Positions 1 through 5,109 of a stretch of DNA of 5,109 nt are shown piece after piece. The stretch lies in the NCBI GenBank assembly GCA_023433185.1, contig JAEZEN010000586.1, forward strand, positions 1 through 5,109, read 5' to 3'. This stretch comes from Pseudomonadota bacterium. GTDB taxonomy: Bacteria; Pseudomonadota; Alphaproteobacteria; Rhizobiales; Kaistiaceae. Both the position numbers and the translations under genes were made by a program. How positions within the stretch are numbered: the stretch's first letter is position 1; each line of letters begins with the position of its first letter. The notes beneath the pieces are model-generated. The model did no database searches and was not told the DNA's origin. It saw only the letters and a program-made list of their open reading frames with translations.

Positions 1-1
1 G

Positions 2-64
2 GGTGATCACGACCACGGTCACTCGCATCCGCATCACTATCACGCGCACGCCGCAAAGGAATGA
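2..64 (+). CDS. ureE: UreE, urease nickel metallochaperone (C-terminal tail only, 5' truncated by window edge)
   Basis: Only the last 20 residues are in the window, read in the frame starting at position 2 and ending at the TGA at 62-64. Eight of these 20 residues are histidines, in a pattern such as DHDHGHSHPHHYHAH. Such a His-rich C-terminus is typical of many UreE proteins, where it binds extra Ni2+ that is passed to the UreG/UreF/UreD complex in the cytoplasm. The call rests on this tail plus the position directly before ureF; the folded UreE domains lie outside the window. The stop codon overlaps the annotated ureF ATG (ATGA), which suggests translational coupling. A different His-rich protein is possible but unlikely in this place. 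Confidence 0.85.
   Translation, partial: GDHDHGHSHPHHYHAHAAKE
55..60 (+). promoter_or_regulatory. Ribosome binding site of ureF that casts doubt on the ATG start
   Basis: AAAGGA lies directly against the ATG at 61 with no spacer, which is too close for normal Shine-Dalgarno use. It stands 6 bases before a GTG at 67 in the same frame, which is a good distance. Translation of UreF may therefore begin at 67, giving a protein two residues shorter. This is inferred from spacing only. Confidence 0.5.
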
Positions 65-783
65 CTGTGCCCGAGTCCGGCTGGCCGTCTCCCGAGGAAG
101 GACTCGCCCGCCTTGCGAGGCTTTTCCAGTTTGCCGATTCGACGCTGCCCGTCGGGGCCTTCGCATTCTCCAACGGCCTCGAGTCGGCGGTGCAGACGGG
201 CGTGGTGACCGACGCCGACGGGCTCCGACAATTCGTCGAACTTGTAACGCGGCAGGCGGCCCGCATGGACGGGATCGCCCTGCTCCATGCACATCGCGCG
301 GCGCGGGCCGGGGACCATGACGGGATCAGACGTGCGGATGCCGAGCTTTGGTGCCGTCGCGCCGGCGAGGAACAACAGCTGATGATCGCCAGGATGGGGA
401 GGAAACTCGCCGAGCTGGCACTGAAGGTAAGCGACTTCCCGCTGCTCGGCCGCTGGCTCGCGGATATACGTGCGGAAAAGACGCCAGGGTGCTTTCCCGT
501 CGGCCAGGGAATCGCGCTCGCGAGCCTCGGTGCGAGTGAGGGCGAGGCCTTCGCGGTCCATCAGTACGGCATCGCCTCGATGGTGCTCAGCGCGGCGCTG
601 CGCCTGATGCGGATCGATCATCTCGACACCCAGCGCATCCTGTTCGCGGCCCAGGAGCGCGTCGAAGGCGACTATCTCGCCGTCCGCGAGCTGTCGCTCG
701 AGGAGATGAGCGTCTTCGCGCCGGTGTTCGATGTGCTCGTCGCGCACCACACAACGGCGCATGTCCGGCTGTTCATGAACTAG
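61..783 (+). CDS. ureF: UreF, urease accessory protein
   Basis: UreF is an all-helical cytoplasmic chaperone. It sits between UreD and the UreG dimer on apo-urease and helps gate GTP-dependent nickel delivery to the carbamylated-lysine active site. The 240-residue length fits the family. Visible hallmarks are the N-terminal [19 protein letters not shown] block at about residues 24-42, the [14 protein letters not shown] block at about 181-194 (compare the usual R-L-x-x-x-x-x-D-x-Q-R-x-L), and the C-terminal [12 protein letters not shown]...RLF ending, which matches the normal UreF terminus. The protein is thus complete. The gene overlaps the ureE stop and ends 25 bases before ureG. The ATG at 61 is used here, but GTG at 67 has better spacing to the AAAGGA ribosome site. 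Identity is firm; only the start is open. Confidence 0.95.
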   Translation: MTVPESGWPSPEEGLARLARLFQFADSTLPVGAFAFSNGLESAVQTGVVTDADGLRQFVELVTRQAARMDGIALLHAHRAARAGDHDGIRRADAELWCRRAGEEQQLMIARMGRKLAELALKVSDFPLLGRWLADIRAEKTPGCFPVGQGIALASLGASEGEAFAVHQYGIASMVLSAALRLMRIDHLDTQRILFAAQERVEGDYLAVRELSLEEMSVFAPVFDVLVAHHTTAHVRLFMN

Positions 784-808
784 CCAAGGCGTCGAAGGAG
801 AACCAACG

Positions 809-1459
809 ATGAAGAAGATCACGCGCATCGGCATTGGCGGTCCGGTCGGTTCGGGCAAGACGGCGGTCATCGAGACGATCACACCGCGCCTGATCGAGAT
901 GGGCATCAGGCCGCTGATCATCACGAACGACGTGGTGACCACGGAGGACGCCAAGCAGGTCCGTCGGACCCTGAAAGGCATCCTCGTCGAGGAAAAGATC
1001 GTGGGCGTCGAGACGGGCGCCTGCCCGCATACGGCGGTTCGGGAGGACCCCTCGATGAACATCGCCGCAGTTGAGGAGATGGAGGAGAAGTATCCCGACA
1101 GCGACGTGATCTTCATCGAGTCCGGCGGCGACAACCTGACTCTCACGTTCAGCCCGGCACTGGCCGACTTCTACATCTACGTCATCGATGTCGCCGCAGG
1201 CGACAAGATTCCACGGAAGAACGGCGCCGGCGTCTGCCAGTCCGACATCCTCGTCATCAACAAGAAGGACCTGGCCCCCTATGTCGGTGCCAGCCTCGAG
1301 ATCATGGACCGCGACTCGCGGCTCATGCGGGGCGCCAAGCCCTTCGTCTTCACGAACTGCAAGACGGGGGAGGGGGTCGATGCACTCATTGCCCTCATCA
1401 TGGACATGGCGCTCTTCGACGTGACCCCGAATCCTGCCGCGGCGAGCGCTGCCGAGTAG
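809..1459 (+). CDS. ureG: UreG, urease-maturation GTPase
   Basis: UreG is a SIMIBI-class GTPase that dimerises around a nickel ion and, on GTP hydrolysis, releases it into urease through UreF/UreD. At 216 residues it is of normal length. The P-loop GPVGSGKT is at residues 11-18, the metal-binding Cys-Pro-His at 72-74 (within [14 protein letters not shown]), the ESGGDNL block at 104-110, and the base-specificity NKKD at 151-154, followed by LAP. All key residues are present. The segment between NDVVTTEDA and GVETG contains a charged [15 protein letters not shown] stretch in place of the more common LPPERI-like wording, a divergence that may mark a ure-2-like lineage (inference). The ATG at 809 has a strong AAGGAG at 795-800, 8 bases upstream. 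The gene lies between ureF and ureD, as expected for one operon. Confidence 0.97.
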   Translation: MKKITRIGIGGPVGSGKTAVIETITPRLIEMGIRPLIITNDVVTTEDAKQVRRTLKGILVEEKIVGVETGACPHTAVREDPSMNIAAVEEMEEKYPDSDVIFIESGGDNLTLTFSPALADFYIYVIDVAAGDKIPRKNGAGVCQSDILVINKKDLAPYVGASLEIMDRDSRLMRGAKPFVFTNCKTGEGVDALIALIMDMALFDVTPNPAAASAAE

Positions 1460-1464
1460 CAGTC

Positions 1465-2400
1465 GTGGCGCTCTCCGACGCCCTCCGGCGGCTGGACGAG
1501 GCGCGCGAGCTGCGCGACTACCAGACCGAGCCGGCCCAGATGCGCGCGGCGGCGCCGGGCAAGGTAGGCGAATTGCGGCTCGGCTTCGCGGTACGCAACG
1601 GGCGCTCGGTTCTGTCGGACCTCTACCGCGTCGCGCCGTTGCTCGTACAGCAGGCGCTCTACTGGGACGAGGCCATGCCGGAACTGCCAATCTGCTCGAT
1701 CATCTCGGTTGGCGGCGGCGTTCTCCAGGGCGACCGTTACACCATAAACATCACGGTGGGGGCAGGCGCTTGCGCGCTCATCACTTCGCAGAGCGCGAAC
1801 CGCATCCATCGCATGGACGCCAACTACGCCTCGCAGCACCAGACCGTCACGCTCGAGGGCGGCGCCTACCTCGAGTACCTCCCCGATTTCACCATTCCCT
1901 ATCGCGGTTCCCGCTTCATCAACCAGACCGACATCGTCGTCGCCGAGGACGCGACGCTCATCTACGGCGAGATGGCAATGACCGGCCGCAAGAATCACCA
2001 CGCGACGGAGCGCTTCGGTCTCGATGTCCTCTCGATGGCGGTCGCGGTCCGCCGCCCCGACGGCCGCAAGCTGTTCGCCGAGAAGGTGCTGATCGAGCGG
2101 GGCGAGCCGACGGTCGAGTTCGGCGCGGTCATGCGCGGCTACGACGCCTTCGCCAACGTCATGTGCCTCACCCCACCCGAGACGGCGGACCGCATCAAGG
2201 CGCGGCTGGGGACGAACTTCCCGCCCGAGGCGCCGCGTGCCATCTCGGGGCTGTGCCGGCTGCCGAACGCCGCCGGCCTAATGTTCCGCGCCGTCGGCAT
2301 CGAATCCTACGACGTACGCCAGGAAGTCCGCCGCTTCTGGCAGGTGGTGCGCGAAGAGGCGCGGGGCCGGACCCTGCCCAAGGAATTTCTCTGGCGCTGA
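1465..2400 (+). CDS. ureD: UreD (UreH), urease accessory scaffold protein
   Basis: UreD binds apo-urease directly and recruits UreF and UreG; in known structures a tunnel through UreD leads nickel toward the active site. The 311-residue product shows the family core GGGVLQGDRYTINITVGAG at about residues 83-101, followed by ALITSQSANRIHRM (104-117), matching the usual GG-x-x-x-GD-R-...-V-x-x-GA-x-ALLT-x-x-x-x-x-x-x-R pattern. YLEYLPDFTIPYRGSRF (136-151) corresponds to the conserved L-E-(W/Y)-LP-x-x-x-I block. The GTG at 1465 lies only 5 bases after the ureG stop and has no clear Shine-Dalgarno site, so translation probably depends on coupling with ureG. An internal ATG at 1540 (residue 26) is a possible alternative start, since conserved family sequence begins only around residue 33. 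The ureEFGD order, with ureD last, differs from clusters where ureD comes first, such as that of Klebsiella. Confidence 0.93.
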   Translation: MALSDALRRLDEARELRDYQTEPAQMRAAAPGKVGELRLGFAVRNGRSVLSDLYRVAPLLVQQALYWDEAMPELPICSIISVGGGVLQGDRYTINITVGAGACALITSQSANRIHRMDANYASQHQTVTLEGGAYLEYLPDFTIPYRGSRFINQTDIVVAEDATLIYGEMAMTGRKNHHATERFGLDVLSMAVAVRRPDGRKLFAEKVLIERGEPTVEFGAVMRGYDAFANVMCLTPPETADRIKARLGTNFPPEAPRAISGLCRLPNAAGLMFRAVGIESYDVRQEVRRFWQVVREEARGRTLPKEFLWR

Positions 2401-2416
2401 CTGAGAGAACCCAACC

Positions 2417-3427
2417 ATGGCGACAGCACGTCCGAACTTCGTCATTCAGTGCCTGCGTGGAACCAGCCAGGTGTTCTTCCAGGAGAACGCCTTGACCGGC
2501 CTGCTCTTTCTCGCGGCAATTGCCGTCGCCTCCTATTTCACGGGCGACTGGGCTACCACCATCGGCGCGGTCATCGGCATCGTTGTGGCGACGATCACGG
2601 CTCATCTGATGCAGGTCGACGATGCCTCGATCGACCAGGGCCTCTTCGGCTTCAACGGCGTTCTTGTCGGCGTCGCCCTGCCGACCTTCATCGCCGCCAC
2701 GCCCCTTCTCTGGGTCTACATCGTCATCGGCGCGGCGGCGAGTACGGTGATCACCGCGACCTTCGCCGCCACGCTCACGAAGTCCTGGGGCATTCCAGGG
2801 TCGACCGGGCCGTTCGTCCTGACCGGATGGCTGATGGTCGCCGGCGCCTACACCTTCGGCGGCCTCGACGCTACGGGCGACACGCCGAAATTCGCGACGG
2901 ACTATCTGGCCGGAACGACGAGCGTCCCGTCGGCGATCGAGGTCGTGCAGATCTTCTTCCGCAACATCGGACAGGTCTTCCTGCTCGGCAGCGAATACAG
3001 CGGCGCGATCATCCTGATCGGCATCCTCATCGCCTCGATCCCCGCCGGAATCGCCGCGGCGGCCGGCTCGCTGGTGGCGATGATCGTGGTGATCGGCATG
3101 GGCGCAGACCCTGCCGTGGTCAGCCAGGGCCTCTTCGGCTTCAGCCCGGTCCTCACCGCGATGGCCGTCGGCGTGGTCTTCCTCAACCCGTCGTGGCAGG
3201 TGGTGGTCTATGCGTTGCTGGCGACGATCGTCACCGTGTTCGTGCAGGGCGCGCTCGACGTCATGGTCGGCCCGATGGGCATCCCGTCCTTCACCGCGCC
3301 TTACGTCCTGACGATGTACCTCTTCATCGCGCCCCGCAAAGCCGCCGCGCCGCACCCGCACAAGACGGTGGCGGAGCATTTCCTGAAGAAGGACGGCGCC
3401 TCCTCGGCGGCCTCCGGAGGCAAGTGA
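2417..3427 (+). CDS. ureT: Urea transporter of the SLC14/UT family
   Basis: This is an inner-membrane urea channel that lets urea diffuse to cytoplasmic urease. The 336 residues are mostly hydrophobic and show the internal two-fold repeat that defines the UT fold. RGTSQVFFQENALTG (14-28) matches RNIGQVFLLGSEYSG (182-196). QGLFGFNGVLVGVAL (74-88) matches QGLFGFSPVLTAMAV (237-251). GIPGSTGPFVL (125-135) matches GIPSFTAPYVL (288-298). The repeat offset is steady at 163-168 residues. The paired (T/S)G after the re-entrant helix and the paired threonines in the GIP-x-x-T-x-P-(F/Y) motif agree with the urea-filter regions of the family. A polar tail of about 30 residues (from about 307) is likely cytoplasmic. 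The ATG at 2417 has GAGAGA at 2403-2408 and lies 16 bases after ureD, which fits co-transcription. The symbol follows the urea transporter of the Brucella ure-2 operon; yut is an alternative name. Confidence 0.93.
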   Translation: MATARPNFVIQCLRGTSQVFFQENALTGLLFLAAIAVASYFTGDWATTIGAVIGIVVATITAHLMQVDDASIDQGLFGFNGVLVGVALPTFIAATPLLWVYIVIGAAASTVITATFAATLTKSWGIPGSTGPFVLTGWLMVAGAYTFGGLDATGDTPKFATDYLAGTTSVPSAIEVVQIFFRNIGQVFLLGSEYSGAIILIGILIASIPAGIAAAAGSLVAMIVVIGMGADPAVVSQGLFGFSPVLTAMAVGVVFLNPSWQVVVYALLATIVTVFVQGALDVMVGPMGIPSFTAPYVLTMYLFIAPRKAAAPHPHKTVAEHFLKKDGASSAASGGK

Positions 3428-3503
3428 GGCGCGGCCGGGCGGATGCCATGGACAGGCGAGCCGTCTCTCCACATAACCGGAGGCCGATCCGGAGACCTTC
3501 CAG

Positions 3504-4091
3504 ATGACGACCGTCGCGCTTGCCACCGCCCAGTCCGACGCCACGTCTTCAGCGACGGCGCCGCCCGTTGTCGCGTCCGTCCAGGCCGGCATGCAGGACG
3601 TCGTCACGAACCCTGCGGTGGAGATCGCCCTCGCCACCTTGTTCCTGGTCATCGTCATCGGCATCCACGGCGTGTTCCTGGGCCGGATATCGAAGCTCTT
3701 CTCGACCTACATCGCGCGGCAGACGCCGCAGTCGCCGCGTTGGCACGCTGGCCTTCTGACGGCGGTCACGATCGGCCTGATCGTCGCGCTGCATTTCGCC
3801 GAGACGCACCTCTGGGCGCTGACCCTCGTTCAGGCGGGACTGATCTCGGGCTATCGCGACGCATATTTCTACGTCCTCGAGGCCTACACGACGCTCGGCG
3901 AGGGCTCGGTCTACATGCCGGACGGATACCGCCTGATCAGCCCGATCATCGCGCTCACCGGTCTCTTCACCTTTGGCTGGTCGACCTCCGTGCTGGTCTA
4001 CATCGTCGGCCAGGTGGGACGCCTCCACGAGGAGAGGGAAAGGGCGTCCGACCCCTCCTGTAGCCCGCCGGCGGGCGGACCGTCCGCATGA
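3504..4091 (+). CDS. Small ion-channel-like membrane protein with an altered (TTLGEGS) selectivity filter
   Basis: A 195-residue protein that I read as a member of the bacterial two-TM ion channel superfamily (Ion_trans_2-like), with an extra N-terminal helix. A polar Ala/Thr/Ser-rich stretch covers residues 1-35. A membrane helix spans about 38-60, then a basic linker (RISKLFSTYIARQ). A second helix spans about 83-107, a pore-helix-like segment AYFYVLEAYTT about 120-130, the filter-like TTLGEGS 129-135, and a last helix about 143-168 containing LFTFGWSTSVLVYIV. The WRL-like GYRL after the filter and the FGWST in the last helix recall bacterial K+-channel-like proteins. The usual filter is TTxGYGD; here Tyr is Glu133 and Asp is Ser135, so K+ selectivity is doubtful. 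The C-terminal tail is charged, then Pro/Gly/Ser-rich. GGAG at 3491-3494 precedes the ATG by 9 bases. The 76-base gap after ureT is the largest within the run and could hold a promoter, though none is recognisable. What it carries is unknown; a non-channel membrane role is possible. Confidence 0.72.
   Translation: MTTVALATAQSDATSSATAPPVVASVQAGMQDVVTNPAVEIALATLFLVIVIGIHGVFLGRISKLFSTYIARQTPQSPRWHAGLLTAVTIGLIVALHFAETHLWALTLVQAGLISGYRDAYFYVLEAYTTLGEGSVYMPDGYRLISPIIALTGLFTFGWSTSVLVYIVGQVGRLHEERERASDPSCSPPAGGPSA
4063..4087 (+). other. Two overlapping GC-rich hairpins at the 3' end of the channel gene
   Basis: Positions 4063-4076 form a perfect 14-base palindrome, GCCCGCCGGCGGGC, which as RNA gives a 5-bp stem with a CCGG loop. 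Positions 4075-4087 can form a second stem, GCGGA/TCCGC, with a 3-base loop. The two share bases 4075-4076, so they compete. They lie in the codons for the low-complexity PAGGPSA tail, just before the channel stop and the crcB ribosome site. No T-run follows, so an intrinsic terminator is unlikely. An mRNA processing or stability element is possible, as is chance in GC-rich DNA. Confidence 0.3.
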
Positions 4092-4124
4092 CCCATTGCG
4101 TCGTGTCACTGAAGGAGCTCATCG

Positions 4125-4505
4125 ATGACCGGGCTGGACTTCCTGTGGGTGTTTCTCGGCGGCGGTGCGGGATCGGTGCTGCGCTGGTCGGTCGGCCGCC
4201 TGGTCGGCGAGCGCTACCATGGCGACTTCCCGCTCGGCACCTTTCTCATCAACGTCAGCGGCGCCTTCGTCATCGGCTACCTGTCCGTTCTGTTCGGCAT
4301 CGACTGGCACGACCGCTTCGGCACACCGCTGAAGGCGGGCATCCTGACCGGTGTCCTCGGCGGGTATACGACCTTCAGCAGCATGCAGCTCGACACAGCG
4401 ACGCTGGCCGATAAGTCGAAGCGCAGCAAGGCTTTGTTCTACCTCATGATTTCCGTCGGCGCCGGGCTTGCAGCTGCGGCGCTCGGCGCCTTCCTGGCGC
4501 GCTGA
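4125..4505 (+). CDS. crcB: CrcB/Fluc fluoride channel subunit, first of a tandem pair
   Basis: Fluc proteins are small four-helix membrane proteins that dimerise head-to-tail and let F- leave the cell. This 126-residue copy has the family blocks: GGGAGSVLRW (12-21) in helix 1, GTFLINVSGAF (38-48) with the pore Asn43 in helix 2, and GVLGGYTTFSS (76-86) at the helix 3 break that holds the central Na+. The first Phe-box residue is present (Phe84), but the second, normally Phe three residues on, is Met87. Loops 1-2 and 3-4 carry seven Lys/Arg (including K97, K99, R100, K102), against three on the other side, so the positive-inside rule predicts N- and C-termini outside. AAGGAG at 4112-4117 lies 7 bases before the ATG. 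The gene starts 33 bases after the channel gene. Four helices: about 5-28, 36-58, 68-95 (broken) and 102-124. Confidence 0.95.
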   Translation: MTGLDFLWVFLGGGAGSVLRWSVGRLVGERYHGDFPLGTFLINVSGAFVIGYLSVLFGIDWHDRFGTPLKAGILTGVLGGYTTFSSMQLDTATLADKSKRSKALFYLMISVGAGLAAAALGAFLAR

Positions 4506-4509
4506 GGAG
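4503..4509 (+). promoter_or_regulatory. Ribosome binding site of the second crcB, overlapping the stop of the first
   Basis: TGAGGAG contains the stop codon of the first crcB and the Shine-Dalgarno core for the second. Ribosomes ending the first gene are thus placed to start the second, which would favour matched amounts of both subunits. Two in-frame ATG codons follow, at 4515 (5-base spacer) and 4518 (8-base spacer). The second has the more usual spacing, so the protein may lack the first Met. Confidence 0.6.
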
Positions 4510-4514
4510 ACCCG

Positions 4515-4907
4515 ATGATGCTACGGATCGCACTCTACGTGTTCATCGGTGGGGGCATCGGCGCCCTCGTCAGGGAACTGCTCATGCTCGGTGTCCGGGT
4601 CGGCTATGACGGCTTCCCGCTCGACATCTTCGTCGCCAATGTCGTCGGGTCTCTGGTACTCGGCATCACCGCGGGGATGCACAGCCGCATGCGGGTCGGC
4701 GACATCGGCAACGCGCTGATCGGCACCGGCTTCTGCGGCGGCCTCACAACGTTCTCCAGCTTCGTCTACGCGTCGGTGGTGCTGATGGCGGCGTCCGCGC
4801 TGGAGGCCGCGGTAGCGATCATCTACGTCTTCGCCAGCATGATCATCGGCTACGCCGCCGTCCGCATCGGCCAACGGATCGGCGCGGCCGGCGCCCGGGC
4901 CGCCTGA
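4515..4907 (+). CDS. crcB: CrcB/Fluc fluoride channel subunit, second of a tandem pair
   Basis: A 130-residue four-helix membrane protein of the same family as the preceding gene, acting in fluoride export across the inner membrane. Family blocks are IGGGIGALVRE (11-21), DIFVANVVGSLVLG (37-50) with pore Asn42, and GFCGGLTTFSSF (72-83) with both Phe-box residues, Phe80 and Phe83. Its charge pattern is opposite to that of its partner: R4, R58, R60, R117, R121 and R128 lie in the N-terminus, loop 2-3 and C-terminus, against only R20 and R28 in the other loops. It should thus sit with N- and C-termini in the cytoplasm. It starts 9 bases after the first crcB with a coupled ribosome site. The two copies are diverged outside the motifs, so the pair is not a recent duplication. 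A heterodimer is the likely working form, as in other tandem crcB pairs. Confidence 0.95.
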   Translation: MMLRIALYVFIGGGIGALVRELLMLGVRVGYDGFPLDIFVANVVGSLVLGITAGMHSRMRVGDIGNALIGTGFCGGLTTFSSFVYASVVLMAASALEAAVAIIYVFASMIIGYAAVRIGQRIGAAGARAA

Positions 4908-4919
4908 GGCGTCGCGGCA

Positions 4920-4947
4920 GTCCGAAGCCGGCGCGGTTCCGGACCGC
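4920..4947. terminator. Possible hairpin between convergent genes
   Basis: In the 57-base stretch between the second crcB and the convergent gene, GTCCG (4920-4924) can pair with CGGAC (4940-4944). The stem can extend inward through AA/TT and CCG/CGG with single-base bulges and a GCG loop. An alternative stem pairs GCGGT (4933-4937) with ACCGC (4943-4947). The site suits a two-way terminator for converging transcripts, but there is no T-run on either side and the DNA is GC-rich, so this is weak. Confidence 0.25.
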
Positions 4948-4964
4948 AGCGTAACGTCGGTCGA

Positions 4965-5109
4965 TCAGGGCGCCTGGTCGGCCAGCGCCTGCTCGACGAC
5001 GCTCGCGACCCAGGCATCGACCGACAGGCCGGCGCGGCTCGCCTCGGTCCGGGCGTCGGTCACCACCGCGGGCGGCAGCGTGACATCGAGGATGATCTCG
5101 TCGGCGGTG
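4965..5109 (-). CDS. C-terminal part of a probable ribbon-helix-helix (CopG/Arc-like) protein, 5' end outside window
   Basis: Reading the - strand from 5108 down to the stop at 4967-4965 gives 47 residues beginning TADEIILDVTLPPAVV. The layout fits the ribbon-helix-helix fold: a short strand EIILDVTLP (about 4-12), a helix about 13-26 (AVVTDARTEASRAG), a turn GLS (27-29), and a second helix VDAWVASVVEQAL (30-42), then a short tail. Such proteins are DNA-binding dimers, often antitoxins or small regulators. Strand residues of the I-x-L-x-V-x-L-P type would contact the DNA major groove. The beginning lies outside the window, so size, start and any paired toxin are unknown. It converges on the crcB pair and is not part of their operon. 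The call is from pattern only; a short unrelated helical protein is possible. Confidence 0.6.
   Translation of the reverse strand, partial: TADEIILDVTLPPAVVTDARTEASRAGLSVDAWVASVVEQALADQAP

Noticed and set aside
40..1146. Long - strand open frame (368 codons) opposite ureF and ureG
   Set aside because: It covers two firmly identified genes and shows no recognisable domain; it is a codon-bias shadow.
3428..3503. Possible promoter or fluoride riboswitch in the 76-base gap before the channel gene
   Set aside because: GGCGGATGCCATGG loosely recalls the 5' part of the fluoride riboswitch, but the pseudoknot pairing and the later conserved CTGATG-x-CTCC-like part are missing. No convincing -35/-10 pair was seen. 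The repeated CCGGAG (3477-3482 and 3489-3494) is explained by the ribosome site region.
2195..3664. Long - strand open frame (489 codons) opposite ureD/ureT and the channel gene
   Set aside because: Its product is Arg/Asp/Gly/Ala-rich without domains, as expected for the antisense of GC-rich membrane-protein genes; the + strand has clear family matches across the same bases.
3443..4063. Overlapping + strand open frame starting in the gap after ureT and running through the channel gene
   Set aside because: The product is Arg/Pro/Asp-rich and low in complexity, has no clear ribosome site, and is an out-of-frame reading of the membrane protein.
4092..4124. Fluoride riboswitch directly before the first crcB
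   Set aside because: Only 33 bases are available, mostly taken by the AAGGAG ribosome site; no aptamer-like sequence is present.
1..5109. Transposons, tRNA or rRNA genes, CRISPR arrays, phage genes
   Set aside because: Nothing resembling terminal inverted repeats, transposase, RNA gene folds or regularly spaced repeats was seen.

Overview
The window is GC-rich and almost fully coding. It carries the 3' part of a bacterial urease gene cluster followed by a run of membrane-protein genes, all on the + strand and tightly packed, then the end of one gene on the - strand. High GC, the codon usage and the gene order (ureE-ureF-ureG-ureD followed by a urea transporter) suggest an alphaproteobacterium, probably of the Hyphomicrobiales/Rhizobiales. 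The order resembles the second urease locus (ure-2) of Brucella. The genus cannot be determined from the sequence alone.

Layout: positions 2-64 hold the His-rich C-terminal tail of UreE. Positions 61-2400 hold ureF, ureG and ureD, the chaperones that load nickel into urease. Positions 2417-3427 encode an SLC14/UT-type urea channel. Positions 3504-4091 encode a small membrane protein with a K+-channel-like pore loop whose filter reads TTLGEGS instead of TTxGYGD. Positions 4125-4505 and 4515-4907 are a tandem pair of CrcB/Fluc fluoride channel subunits. Positions 4908-4964 are a short convergent intergenic stretch with possible hairpins. Positions 4965-5109 (- strand) are the C-terminal end of a small protein that looks like a ribbon-helix-helix DNA-binding protein.

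The genes can be read as one urea-use unit. Urea enters through the UT channel. Urease, whose structural genes presumably lie just upstream, is matured by UreE/F/G/D and releases ammonium. The Fluc pair exports fluoride, a known urease inhibitor. The unusual channel protein could carry a monovalent cation, and ammonium is an attractive but untested candidate.

The most interesting signals are the acidic GEG filter of the channel protein in this context, and the opposite charge bias of the two CrcB proteins, which predicts an antiparallel heterodimer. No transposon, tRNA, rRNA, CRISPR array or fluoride riboswitch was found.
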